Positions 8,666-15,444 of a stretch of DNA of 64,000 bases are shown one piece after another; the first letter of the stretch is position 1; the number at the start of each line of letters is the position of its first letter. The translations under genes and the position numbers were made by a program. The notes under the pieces were generated by a model that was given only the letters and a program-made list of their open reading frames with translations, had not been told where the DNA came from and searched no databases. This DNA comes from Lentzea xinjiangensis (lineage in GTDB: Bacteria > Actinomycetota > Actinomycetes > Mycobacteriales > Pseudonocardiaceae). Location of the stretch: NCBI RefSeq assembly GCF_900110955.1, contig NZ_FOFR01000013.1:62001-126000 (forward strand). Reading direction: 5' to 3'.

Positions 8666-8710
8666 CGCCGGCGGCGTGCGGACCGTGGGACGGGTCCGAC
8701 GCCGCCGGCG
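8666..8710 (+). terminator. Strong GC-rich hairpin after the histidine kinase gene
   Basis: Arms 8666-8684 and 8693-8710 pair over 18 bases with a single bulged G, around an 8-base loop. It starts 29 bp after the kinase stop. There is no U-tract, which is normal for actinobacterial intrinsic terminators. Confidence 0.7.
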
Positions 8711-8937
8711 GGCACCGGCCGGCTGCTGCGCACCGCTGCCGCACCACCGGGCTCCGAGCAGGAGGAGGAACCCGGTGAGCGGTGCGCGCTCGCCTTCCCA
8801 CACCGGTGAAACGAGGTGGACCAGCCGGGGCTCTCGGCGCCAGGTGTGGGGACCGGCGTATTCGGGGAGGTCGGTGGATCTGTTCTTCGATCTGGCACGA
8901 AGTTAGCCGACCGCCGGGCGCCGCCAATCCACCGTTC

Positions 8938-8968
8938 AGACGATTAATCCGTCTTAAATATATTTAAG
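8938..8968. promoter_or_regulatory. Two adjacent AT-rich palindromes, possible operator
   Basis: AGACG-ATTAAT-C-CGTCT (8938-8954) directly abuts and overlaps by two bases the perfect 16-bp palindrome CTTAAATATATTTAAG (8953-8968). Such AT-rich dyads are very unusual in this high-GC sequence and look like a protein-binding site. They lie about 355 bp before the gene at 9323. Confidence 0.5.
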
Positions 8969-9225
8969 TCGCCGGTCGGCGGTTCACGTTCCGCGCATTT
9001 GGATCGGGAGAACCAGGCGGTACCGGATGTGACGATGACCACGCCGCCCGCGGCACGCGCGGTCCGGGCGACGGCCGACGGCGACCGGGACACCGGCACC
9101 ACTCCCCGCCTGCGGCGCTGGGCCACCACGGTGACGGAATGCGCGAACACATCTACTCAGAGTGAGCGTGACGCCCTCTCACCGTAACCCACGCGTGACT
9201 TTTGACGGGTGAGTCAACCAGGCCA

Positions 9226-9253
9226 TTGCTTCCTCCGTATACCCATGTAGATT
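9226..9253 (+). promoter_or_regulatory. Promoter-like sequence for the gene at 9323
   Basis: TTGCTT (9226-9231), a 16-base spacer, then TAGATT (9248-9253). It predicts a start near 9260 and a leader of about 63 bases. Confidence 0.4.
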
Positions 9254-9322
9254 CCGGCTCACCGCGACGGCCGTTCGAGTGACCGTCGTCGGATCGCGCG
9301 CCGCACGCGAAACGGAGGCAGC

Positions 9323-9835
9323 ATGCAGGCGAACGCCCAGACCGCCCAGGTCGACGACCTGACACTCATCGCGGTGCCCACCGCGGTGAACTGCGCGGAT
9401 CTGTTCGTGCGCTTCACACTCGGTGAGTGGCGCCTGCGCAACATGATCGGGGAGTGCTCGGCCGTCGCGTGCGCGCTGGTCGAGGCCGCGGTCGAGTCCG
9501 CGGACCCCAAGACCTCGCGGCTGATCACGCTGCGGCTGCGGCTGACCGGCGAGTACCTCGTCGTCGAGCTGGAGGCCGCGCGGTTCACGATGCCGCCGAC
9601 CGCGCCGGATCTGCGCACGGGCGAGCTCCAGCTCGGCGGTGGCGTCAAGCTGATCTGGTGCGAGCTCCCGCTGCCGACCGGGGTGAACGCCACCGCGGTG
9701 CCGCTGCCCCGGCGCGAGAAGCGCCGCTCCCCCGCCGCCGAGGCGCTGGGTGACGAGCCGGACGTCGATCCCGAGCTCATCCAGCGCATCCTCTTCGGCC
9801 TCGGCGGGTCGATGGGCGGCGGACCCCAGCGGTAA
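9323..9835 (+). CDS. Degenerate GHKL-like (anti-sigma factor-like) protein, function unknown
   Basis: 170-residue cytoplasmic protein. The middle (CALVEAAVESADPKTSRLIT, then LTGEYLVVELEAARF) has the pattern of an RsbW-type N box followed by its central strands, but the N-box Asn is absent and no G2 glycine loop follows, so ATP binding is doubtful. The C terminus is charged and Gly-rich. It may be a non-catalytic relative of anti-sigma ATPases; this is inference from pattern only. The ATG has an excellent ribosome-binding site (GGAGG). A clean terminator follows at 9851. Confidence 0.6.
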   Translation: MQANAQTAQVDDLTLIAVPTAVNCADLFVRFTLGEWRLRNMIGECSAVACALVEAAVESADPKTSRLITLRLRLTGEYLVVELEAARFTMPPTAPDLRTGELQLGGGVKLIWCELPLPTGVNATAVPLPRREKRRSPAAEALGDEPDVDPELIQRILFGLGGSMGGGPQR

Positions 9836-9850
9836 CCGGTTCCACGTCCA

Positions 9851-9880
9851 AAAGGCGCATCCCGACGTGGGTGCGCCTTT
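9851..9880 (+). terminator. Rho-independent-like terminator
   Basis: AAAGGCGCA (9851-9859) and TGCGCCTTT (9872-9880) form a perfect 9-bp stem, extended inside by CCC/GGG, ending in a short T run. It lies 16 bp after the stop at 9835. Confidence 0.8.
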
Positions 9881-9967
9881 GTCGTGTGCACGTCCGGGAA
9901 TTCAGCGAACCGGCATCCCGCGCATTCTTCGAATGCCGGAGAAACGTGTCGGCGCGAGCGCGCGAAA

Positions 9968-10000
9968 GGCCGGAGCCCCGGGAGAGAACGGGCTCCGGCC
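9968..10000 (-). terminator. Terminator hairpin for the peptidase gene
   Basis: GGCCGGAGCCC (9968-9978) and GGGCTCCGGCC (9990-10000) form a perfect 11-bp stem around an 11-base loop, 22 bp beyond the stop of the minus-strand gene ending at 10022. Confidence 0.75.
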
Positions 10001-10021
10001 TGGCCGTGACGACGAGCGGGA

Positions 10022-10849
10022 TCAGATGTTCTGGTTCGCGAAGCCCTTGGTCGCGATCTTCGACAGCATCGACTGCCACACCGACGAGCTGGTGTGCGGG
10101 TCGCCGGTCACGCCCAGGGCCGACTTGAGGCCGTTGAACGCGCTGGTCGTGTTCGGGCCCCAGATGCCGTCGATCGCGAGGCCGGCGCCGCGGAAGTTGT
10201 TGCACACGGCCTGGACGAACTTGGTGTCGGACTCGGAGTCCTTGACCGCGCGGACCGGCATGCCACCGAAGTCGGCGTGGATGTGGTCGGCGTGGTCGGC
10301 GTTGTACCAGCCGTCGAGCACGTAGCGGAACCGGCGCCGGCACACGGCTTCCGTCGCGAGGTAGCGCTTGCGGACCGACGCCGTGCCCGAGGCGTGGGCC
10401 TGGTCGAGCGGCGAGATCGTGGTGCCGCCGGACCAGCGGACGTGGTCGAGGTCCATCGCGGTGCCGGCGCCGTGCTGGCCCGGCTTGTCGACGTAGAAGC
10501 CCGCGGAGACGATGTAGCTGATCGAGCCGTAGCTCGACGACAGCGAGCGCAGGTCGCGGATCCAGGCGACGAGCGCGTTGTAGAACGCGTCGGTGGCCTG
10601 CCAGTTGCGCGCGGTGGTGTTGCCGCGGTTGGACCGCCAGTAGTAGACGGGCGTTCCATCGATCTTCTGGAACGTCATCATGGCCAGCGCGCCGACCTCG
10701 GCGGCCTTGATCTCGGCCTCGGTGTGCTGGTCGCCCGTCTTCGGGTCGGCTCCGGCGAGTCCGGGAGCGATGGTGGACAGACCGGCCAGACCGGCGACCG
10801 CCGCCGCGCCCGTGACGAAGCCGCGCCTGGTGACGTTGTTCTCGAACAC
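10022..10849 (-). CDS. Tat-exported M15-like/extensin-like peptidase with C-terminal peptidoglycan-binding domain
   Basis: 275 residues. A Tat signal is at the N terminus (VTRRGFVTGAAAVAG, then APGLAGA). The central domain has the zinc-peptidase pattern of the M15/extensin-like group: HGAGTAMDLDHVRW carries the His and Asp ligands and HADHIHADFGG the second His pair. The last about 65 residues (CNNFRGAGLAIDGIWGP onward) are a PG_binding_1 repeat. It is probably a cell-wall D,D- or D,L-peptidase acting outside the membrane. The GTG start at 10849 follows GAGGGAGA. A much longer open frame upstream is only high-GC read-through and was not used. Confidence 0.8.
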   Translation of the reverse strand: MFENNVTRRGFVTGAAAVAGLAGLSTIAPGLAGADPKTGDQHTEAEIKAAEVGALAMMTFQKIDGTPVYYWRSNRGNTTARNWQATDAFYNALVAWIRDLRSLSSSYGSISYIVSAGFYVDKPGQHGAGTAMDLDHVRWSGGTTISPLDQAHASGTASVRKRYLATEAVCRRRFRYVLDGWYNADHADHIHADFGGMPVRAVKDSESDTKFVQAVCNNFRGAGLAIDGIWGPNTTSAFNGLKSALGVTGDPHTSSSVWQSMLSKIATKGFANQNI

Positions 10850-11019
10850 CCCGGATCTCCCTCTGCGTTCTGGCCGGAGGGGACAGGGGGAAGGACCTGC
10901 CTCACCAACCGGCGCGAGGGAGTCTATGGATCTCGCCTGCCCCGGGGAATGCGGTCTGACCTGCGTTTTTCCTTTGCCTTTACCGCTGCGGCCGCCCGTG
11001 CCGGACGCGCCGCACGGGG

Positions 11020-11922
11020 TCAGCCGACCGAGCCGAGCACGCGGATCAGGTTCTTCTCCGTGTCGGTGCCGAGCTTCTCCAGCGCGAGCTTCGCCACCGG
11101 CGCCCCCAGCTTCGCCAGCCCGGTGAACTCGAGGTGGGCGCGGTAGGCGACCCTGGTGGTGCCGGGCGCCGTGGCGGCGGTGACCGAGATGTCGTCGGTC
11201 GCGGTCACGACGTCGTTGCGGCCGACGAACCGCAGGCCGTCCGGGTCGTCGCGGGTCAGCTCGTAGACCAGCTCGGTCTTGCGGCCGAGGAACGTCGACA
11301 CGGTGCGCCAACGGGATCCGGCCCCGACCGGTCCCTCGTCGAGGCGCGTGCAGGTCACGGTGGCCGGGTCCCACTGCTCGGAGCGGGAGAAGTCGCGCAG
11401 GTACCCGATGACGCCCGCGGGCGAGGACGCGACGGTGAAGGTGCGCTCGACGTCGACGCCGGACGTCTGCTCTGCGGTGAACGCCTGCGGCGCGAGGCGG
11501 AGCCGGTAGCCGTCGAGGAGCTCGGCCTGGCTCTCGGCCCGGCGGGACAGCCGCTCCAGCCGCTCGGCGCCGAAGCCGGGCAGCCTGAGCAGCGTCCGCC
11601 ACATCGCGGCGTTGCCCTCGATGCTCAGGCGCAGCCCCTCCAGCTCGAGGACGTCGCTCAGCGGCGAGCGGCCCAGCACCCGCCCGTTGAGCTTGAGCCG
11701 CCCCGCCTTCTCCGTCAGCCAGCCGATCGCGGCCTTGTGCGGCCGCGGCTCGACGCCGGCCTCGCGCATGACGTCGAGCAGCTCCTTGCGGTCGGACTCG
11801 ATGTCGTCCGCGAGAGCACGCAGTTCGGGATGCGTGCGGCTGATGCGGCGGGCGAGCTCGGTGCCCGCCATCGCCCCCGCCAGGTGGTCGTTGAGGTAGA
11901 TGCCCAGCAGCTGGGAGTTCAC
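11020..11922 (-). CDS. Two-domain protein: helical ferritin-like N terminus plus SRPBCC domain
   Basis: 300 residues. Residues 1-150 form an all-helical region (LNDHLAGAMAGTELARRI, then ADDIESDRKELLDVM, then RRAESQAELLDGYRLR) that resembles a ferritin-like four-helix bundle. Residues about 155-300 are a START/SRPBCC (polyketide cyclase-like) hydrophobic-pocket domain (DVERTFTVASSPAGVIGYL, then GVRTRWRTV-like strands and WDPATVTC). This pairing is unusual; neither a substrate nor a reaction can be named. The GTG start at 11922 is 9 bp after the stop of the winged-helix gene, so the two are probably cotranscribed. Confidence 0.6.
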   Translation of the reverse strand: MNSQLLGIYLNDHLAGAMAGTELARRISRTHPELRALADDIESDRKELLDVMREAGVEPRPHKAAIGWLTEKAGRLKLNGRVLGRSPLSDVLELEGLRLSIEGNAAMWRTLLRLPGFGAERLERLSRRAESQAELLDGYRLRLAPQAFTAEQTSGVDVERTFTVASSPAGVIGYLRDFSRSEQWDPATVTCTRLDEGPVGAGSRWRTVSTFLGRKTELVYELTRDDPDGLRFVGRNDVVTATDDISVTAATAPGTTRVAYRAHLEFTGLAKLGAPVAKLALEKLGTDTEKNLIRVLGSVG

Positions 11923-11931
11923 ACGGGTGGG

Positions 11932-12453
11932 TTACCCCTGGTCAAACCTGGGGTCGGCCGGACCGAGCTGGTACCCCTGGTTCCACAACGTCTTGATGAC
12001 GAGGCCGAGCGGCGCGATCCGCCGCCGCAGCCGCATGATGTGCAGGTGCAGGGCGTTGCTGGTGTCGCCGTCCTTGCCGGGCAGGCAGCGCAGCAGGCTC
12101 TCCCGGGTGGTCAGGGCGCGGAAGTGGCGCAGGAGCTCGGCGACCAGCGCTCGTTCGGTCGGTGAGAGCACCACCGACCGCGAGCGGAACCGGAGGATGC
12201 CGGACGCGTCCAGCTCCGGCACGGCGTAGCGGGCGGCGCGGGCCCGCAGCATCGCGATGCGCACGGCGAGGTCCTGGTGGGGCACCGGCGCGCGGACCCA
12301 GTCCTCGCGCAGGTCCGTGAGCACGGGTGCGGGCGCGTTCTTCTCCAGCACCAGCAGGCACAACGTGCCGTTGCGCTGGCACGCCTCCCTCGCCGCCGCC
12401 TCCCCGGGCCAGCGCACGACCTCGACGGGCAGTTGGTTCACCAGGTTCGACAT
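11932..12453 (-). CDS. Orphan winged-helix transcriptional regulator with degenerate receiver-like N terminus
   Basis: 173 residues. The C-terminal about 95 residues are an OmpR-type winged helix (LSPTERALVAELLRHFRALT, then NALHLHIMRLRRRI and IKTLWNQGYQLG). The N-terminal 75 residues have receiver-like strand/helix spacing but no conserved phosphoacceptor Asp, so it is probably not controlled by phosphorylation. The ATG at 12453 follows GGAAGTGGACGG. It shares an apparent operon with the SRPBCC gene downstream. Its target is unknown. Confidence 0.7.
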   Translation of the reverse strand: MSNLVNQLPVEVVRWPGEAAAREACQRNGTLCLLVLEKNAPAPVLTDLREDWVRAPVPHQDLAVRIAMLRARAARYAVPELDASGILRFRSRSVVLSPTERALVAELLRHFRALTTRESLLRCLPGKDGDTSNALHLHIMRLRRRIAPLGLVIKTLWNQGYQLGPADPRFDQG

Positions 12454-12527
12454 CCGTCCACTTCCGCTTGTGCGCCACGGAGAGCACCGACCCAGCATTC
12501 GGCAGTCGTGGACGGTAGCGACGAGTG

Positions 12528-13790
12528 CTATTTCCGCTCTATCGCACGCGTCGGCTCCAGGATGATCGGCTGCGCACGCCTGCCCGTGACGATGTTCCAG
12601 GCCCACTGCGTCAGCACCGCGATCCGGTTGCGCCAGCCGACCAGGAACGCGATGTGCACGCCTGCCCACGCCACCTTGCCGATGAACCCCTTGAGACGCA
12701 GCTTCTTGATGTCCGCGACGGCGTCGCCGGGCGAGATCGTGGCCATCGTGCCGAGGTCGAGGTACTTGAACGGCTTGTGCGTCCTGCCCTCCAGGCGCGC
12801 CTTGATCACCTTCGCGACGTGGTGGCCCTCCTGGATCGCCGGCTCGGCGATGCCGGGCAGGTCGTCGAGGTTGGCCATGTCGCCGACCGCGAAGATGTCC
12901 TCGGTGACCGAGCAGTCCGCGGGGTTGACCAGGATCCGGCCCTTGCGGTCGGTCTCGGCGCCGGTCGCCTCGGCGAGCTCGCGCGACAACGCCGAGGCCT
13001 GCACGCCGGCCGCCCAGATGATCGTCCGCGCCTCGACGCGGTCCCCGTCCTTGGTGGTGAGGCCCTTGTCGTCGATCGACTCGACCATCGCGCCGGTCAT
13101 CACGGTGACGCCGAGCCGTTCCAGCTTCCTGCGGGCGTGCTCGCGCAGCGGCGCCGAGAACGGGGGCAGCACGTGCGGCACCGCGTCGAGCAGCGTGATC
13201 TGGATGTCACGCGGGTCGATCTCCCGGAACTGCCCCTTCATCGCCCGCCGGGCCATGTCCGCGAGCTGCCCGGCCAGCTCGACGCCCGTCGGGCCCGCTC
13301 CGACCACCGCGAACGACAGCCACTGCTTGGGGTCGTCGGCCGACACCGCCGTCTCGAACGCCCTGAGCAGCCTCGACCGCAGGGTCACGGCCTGTTCGAG
13401 GGTCTTCATCGGCGGCGCCGACTCGGCCCAGTCGTCGTGCCCGAAGTAGCTGTCCCGCGCTCCCGCCGCCACGACCAGCGTGTCGTACCCGATCTCGCGC
13501 GACCGGCCGTCCGGCAGGTCGACGTGCACCAGCTTCGCGGTGGTGTCGAACCCGGTGACCTCGCCCAGCAGGACCCGCGCGTTCCGCTGCTTGCGCAGGA
13601 TCGCCCGGAACGCCGGCGCGATGTCTCCCGCGGGCAGCAGCGCGGTGGCCACCTGGTAGAGCAGCGGCTGGAACAGGTGGTGGTTGGTGCGGTCGATCAG
13701 CGTGACCTCGACGTCGGCGCGCTTCAGGCCGCGCACGACGCCCAGGCCGCCGAAGCCACCACCGACGACGACTACTCGGTGCTTACCCAT
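12528..13790 (-). CDS. ndh: Type II NADH dehydrogenase (NDH-2)
   Basis: 420-residue FAD enzyme that passes electrons from NADH to membrane quinone without proton pumping. The first dinucleotide-binding motif is VVVVGGGFGGLGVVRGL at the N terminus, the second is SFAVVGAGPTGVELAGQLA near residue 165, and the C-terminal FAD site is EDIFAVGDMANL. The quinone-site region AIQEGHHVAK is present. Hydrophobic and basic stretches near the C terminus (VAWAGVHIAFLVGWRNR) anchor it to the membrane. A SigB-like element (GGAT-N16-GGGTAT) lies 10-35 bp before the ATG. It is divergent from the Rieske oxidoreductase at 13966. Confidence 0.9.
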   Translation of the reverse strand: MGKHRVVVVGGGFGGLGVVRGLKRADVEVTLIDRTNHHLFQPLLYQVATALLPAGDIAPAFRAILRKQRNARVLLGEVTGFDTTAKLVHVDLPDGRSREIGYDTLVVAAGARDSYFGHDDWAESAPPMKTLEQAVTLRSRLLRAFETAVSADDPKQWLSFAVVGAGPTGVELAGQLADMARRAMKGQFREIDPRDIQITLLDAVPHVLPPFSAPLREHARRKLERLGVTVMTGAMVESIDDKGLTTKDGDRVEARTIIWAAGVQASALSRELAEATGAETDRKGRILVNPADCSVTEDIFAVGDMANLDDLPGIAEPAIQEGHHVAKVIKARLEGRTHKPFKYLDLGTMATISPGDAVADIKKLRLKGFIGKVAWAGVHIAFLVGWRNRIAVLTQWAWNIVTGRRAQPIILEPTRAIERK

Positions 13791-13799
13791 GCCGGTCGC

Positions 13800-13825
13800 A
13801 TACCCACTGAACGCCGGGCATATCC
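13800..13825 (-). promoter_or_regulatory. SigB-like promoter element for ndh
   Basis: On the minus strand GGAT (13825-13822) is followed after 16 bases by GGGTAT (13805-13800), just before the ATG at 13790. It fits the GNNT-N14-16-GGGTAY consensus, but the same bases also form part of an imperfect ATACCC...GGGYAT dyad, so an operator is an alternative. Confidence 0.4.
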
Positions 13826-13931
13826 GGGCGAGGACGCGCGGGCTGCGACCGGGTGACCTCCACGCGGCGCGAAGGGCGGGCCGAGGAGGCGGTGCACCGC
13901 CGGTGCCGCTCGTCACGCTCGGCTGACCACC

Positions 13932-13957
13932 GCATACCCGTCGTCACCGCCGGGTAT
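13932..13957 (+). promoter_or_regulatory. SigB-like promoter element or operator for the Rieske oxidoreductase gene
   Basis: GCAT (13932-13935), 16 bases, then GGGTAT (13952-13957), 8 bp before the ATG at 13966. The sequence is also a perfect inverted repeat ATACCCG...CGGGTAT (13934-13957), so it may be a regulator site instead. Confidence 0.4.
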
Positions 13958-13965
13958 CCGCCACC

Positions 13966-15444
13966 ATGACCACCACCGCTGACCAGTCCCTGTGGCTCAC
14001 CGCCCTGCCTGCGGAGCCGCGCCCGCCCCTGACCGGCGCGCACACCTTCGACGTGGCAGTGGTCGGCGGCGGCATCACCGGCCTCACGACCGCGTTGCTG
14101 CTCAAGCGCCGCGGCCTGTCCGTCGTGGTCCTGGAGGCGGGCCGGGTGGCGTCGGGCGTGTCGGGCAACAACACCGCCAAGGTCACCGCCCTGCAGTCCA
14201 CGGTGTACTCCCAGATCCGGCGCAAGCACGGCCTCGCCGCCGCCACCGACTACGCCACGGCGTCCCAGGCTGCGGTGAACGAGGTGGCCGCCATCGCGGC
14301 ACGCGAGAACATCGACTGCGACCTGCGCCGCTCCCCCGCCGTCACCTACGCCTACACCGAGGGCGAGGTGAGCGACGTCGACCACGAGCTGATCACCGCG
14401 CGCCAGGTCGGCCTGCCGGTGCGCGGCAACACCGACGTCGACCTGCCGTTCGAGGTGCACGCGGCGGTCCGGCTCGACGACCAGATCGCGCTGCACCCGG
14501 TGAAGTACCTGCGGGGCATCGCCGCGGCGGTCGAGGGCGACGGCTGCCGCATCCACGAGAACAGCCGCGTGCTCGACGTGAGCGGCAACCGCGTGTCCAC
14601 GGAGGACGGCCACGTCGACGCCGAGAAGATCGTGATCGCCACGCACTACCCGACGCTCGACCGCGGGCTGTACTTCGCGCGTCTCGAGCTCACCCGCGCC
14701 TACTGCATCGCCGCGCGCGTGAAGAACCCGGCGCAGGCGCTCGCGATCAGCACCGGCAGTCCGTCGTGGTCCATCTCCGCGCACGAGGACAAGCTGGTCC
14801 TGGCCGGTCAGAGCCACGCGACCGGCAAGCCGGCCGTGGAGCCGTTCCGCCGGCTGGAGGACTTCGCGCGGAAGCACTGGCAGGTCGAGGAGATCACGCA
14901 CCGCTGGTCGGCGCAGGACCCGACGTCCTACGACCACCTGCCGATGATCGGCAGCTACACGCCCGGCAACACCACCCTCTACACCGCCACCGGGTACATG
15001 AAGTGGGGACTGACCAGCGGCACCTTCGCCGCCTCGCTGCTCGCGGACCTCGTCACCGGCAAGCCGCACGAGCTGGCCGAGCGGTTCAGCCCGCACCGGT
15101 TGTCGTTGAAGTCGTTGCCGGATCTGGTGAAGAAGAACGCCGAGGTCGCGGTGCAGATGGTCGGGGACAGGATCATCCCCGCCGACGCCACCTCCAGCGA
15201 GACCCTGCCGCGCGGCCACGCCCACGTGATCCGCGACGGGCTGGGCAGGACCGGCGTCTACCGCGACGACGACGGGCAGTTGCACGGGGTGTCGATGCGC
15301 TGCACGCACCTCGGTTGCTTCGTGCGGTTCAACGCCGCCGAACGCAGCTGGGACTGCCCGTGCCACGGGTCGCGCTTCGACGTCGACGGCACGGTGCTGG
15401 AGGGGCCGGCGACGCGGCCCCTCCCCAGGAAGGAACCGCGCTAG
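13966..15444 (+). CDS. FAD-dependent oxidoreductase (DAO type) with C-terminal Rieske [2Fe-2S] domain
   Basis: 492 residues. The N terminus is a DAO-like FAD oxidoreductase (FDVAVVGGGITGLTTALLL, then VVVLEAGRVASGVSGNNTAK). The C-terminal about 100 residues are a Rieske domain with both ligand boxes, CTHLGC and CPCHGSRF. Such fusions oxidise amines or related substrates and pass electrons through the iron-sulphur cluster; the substrate here is unknown. The stop codon TAG is shared head-on with the convergent paaZ stop at 15441-15444 (CTAG). It is divergent from ndh, so both may feed the respiratory chain under the same stress control (inference). Confidence 0.85.
   Translation: MTTTADQSLWLTALPAEPRPPLTGAHTFDVAVVGGGITGLTTALLLKRRGLSVVVLEAGRVASGVSGNNTAKVTALQSTVYSQIRRKHGLAAATDYATASQAAVNEVAAIAARENIDCDLRRSPAVTYAYTEGEVSDVDHELITARQVGLPVRGNTDVDLPFEVHAAVRLDDQIALHPVKYLRGIAAAVEGDGCRIHENSRVLDVSGNRVSTEDGHVDAEKIVIATHYPTLDRGLYFARLELTRAYCIAARVKNPAQALAISTGSPSWSISAHEDKLVLAGQSHATGKPAVEPFRRLEDFARKHWQVEEITHRWSAQDPTSYDHLPMIGSYTPGNTTLYTATGYMKWGLTSGTFAASLLADLVTGKPHELAERFSPHRLSLKSLPDLVKKNAEVAVQMVGDRIIPADATSSETLPRGHAHVIRDGLGRTGVYRDDDGQLHGVSMRCTHLGCFVRFNAAERSWDCPCHGSRFDVDGTVLEGPATRPLPRKEPR

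Larger units (their letters stand above)
8711..9322. other. Long intergenic region with AT-rich palindromes
   Basis: No convincing gene on either strand. The notable content is the pair of palindromes at 8938-8968 and a promoter-like sequence at 9226-9253, listed separately. Confidence 0.5.

Noticed and set aside
8782-9187. Short open frames in the 8.7-9.2 kb gap
   Set aside because: None has a ribosome-binding site or credible composition, and they run across the AT-rich palindromes.
10850-11602. Long upstream extension of the peptidase frame
   Set aside because: The extension overlaps the SRPBCC gene in the same strand and lacks a Tat signal; the GTG at 10849 with GAGGGAGA gives a proper signal peptide.
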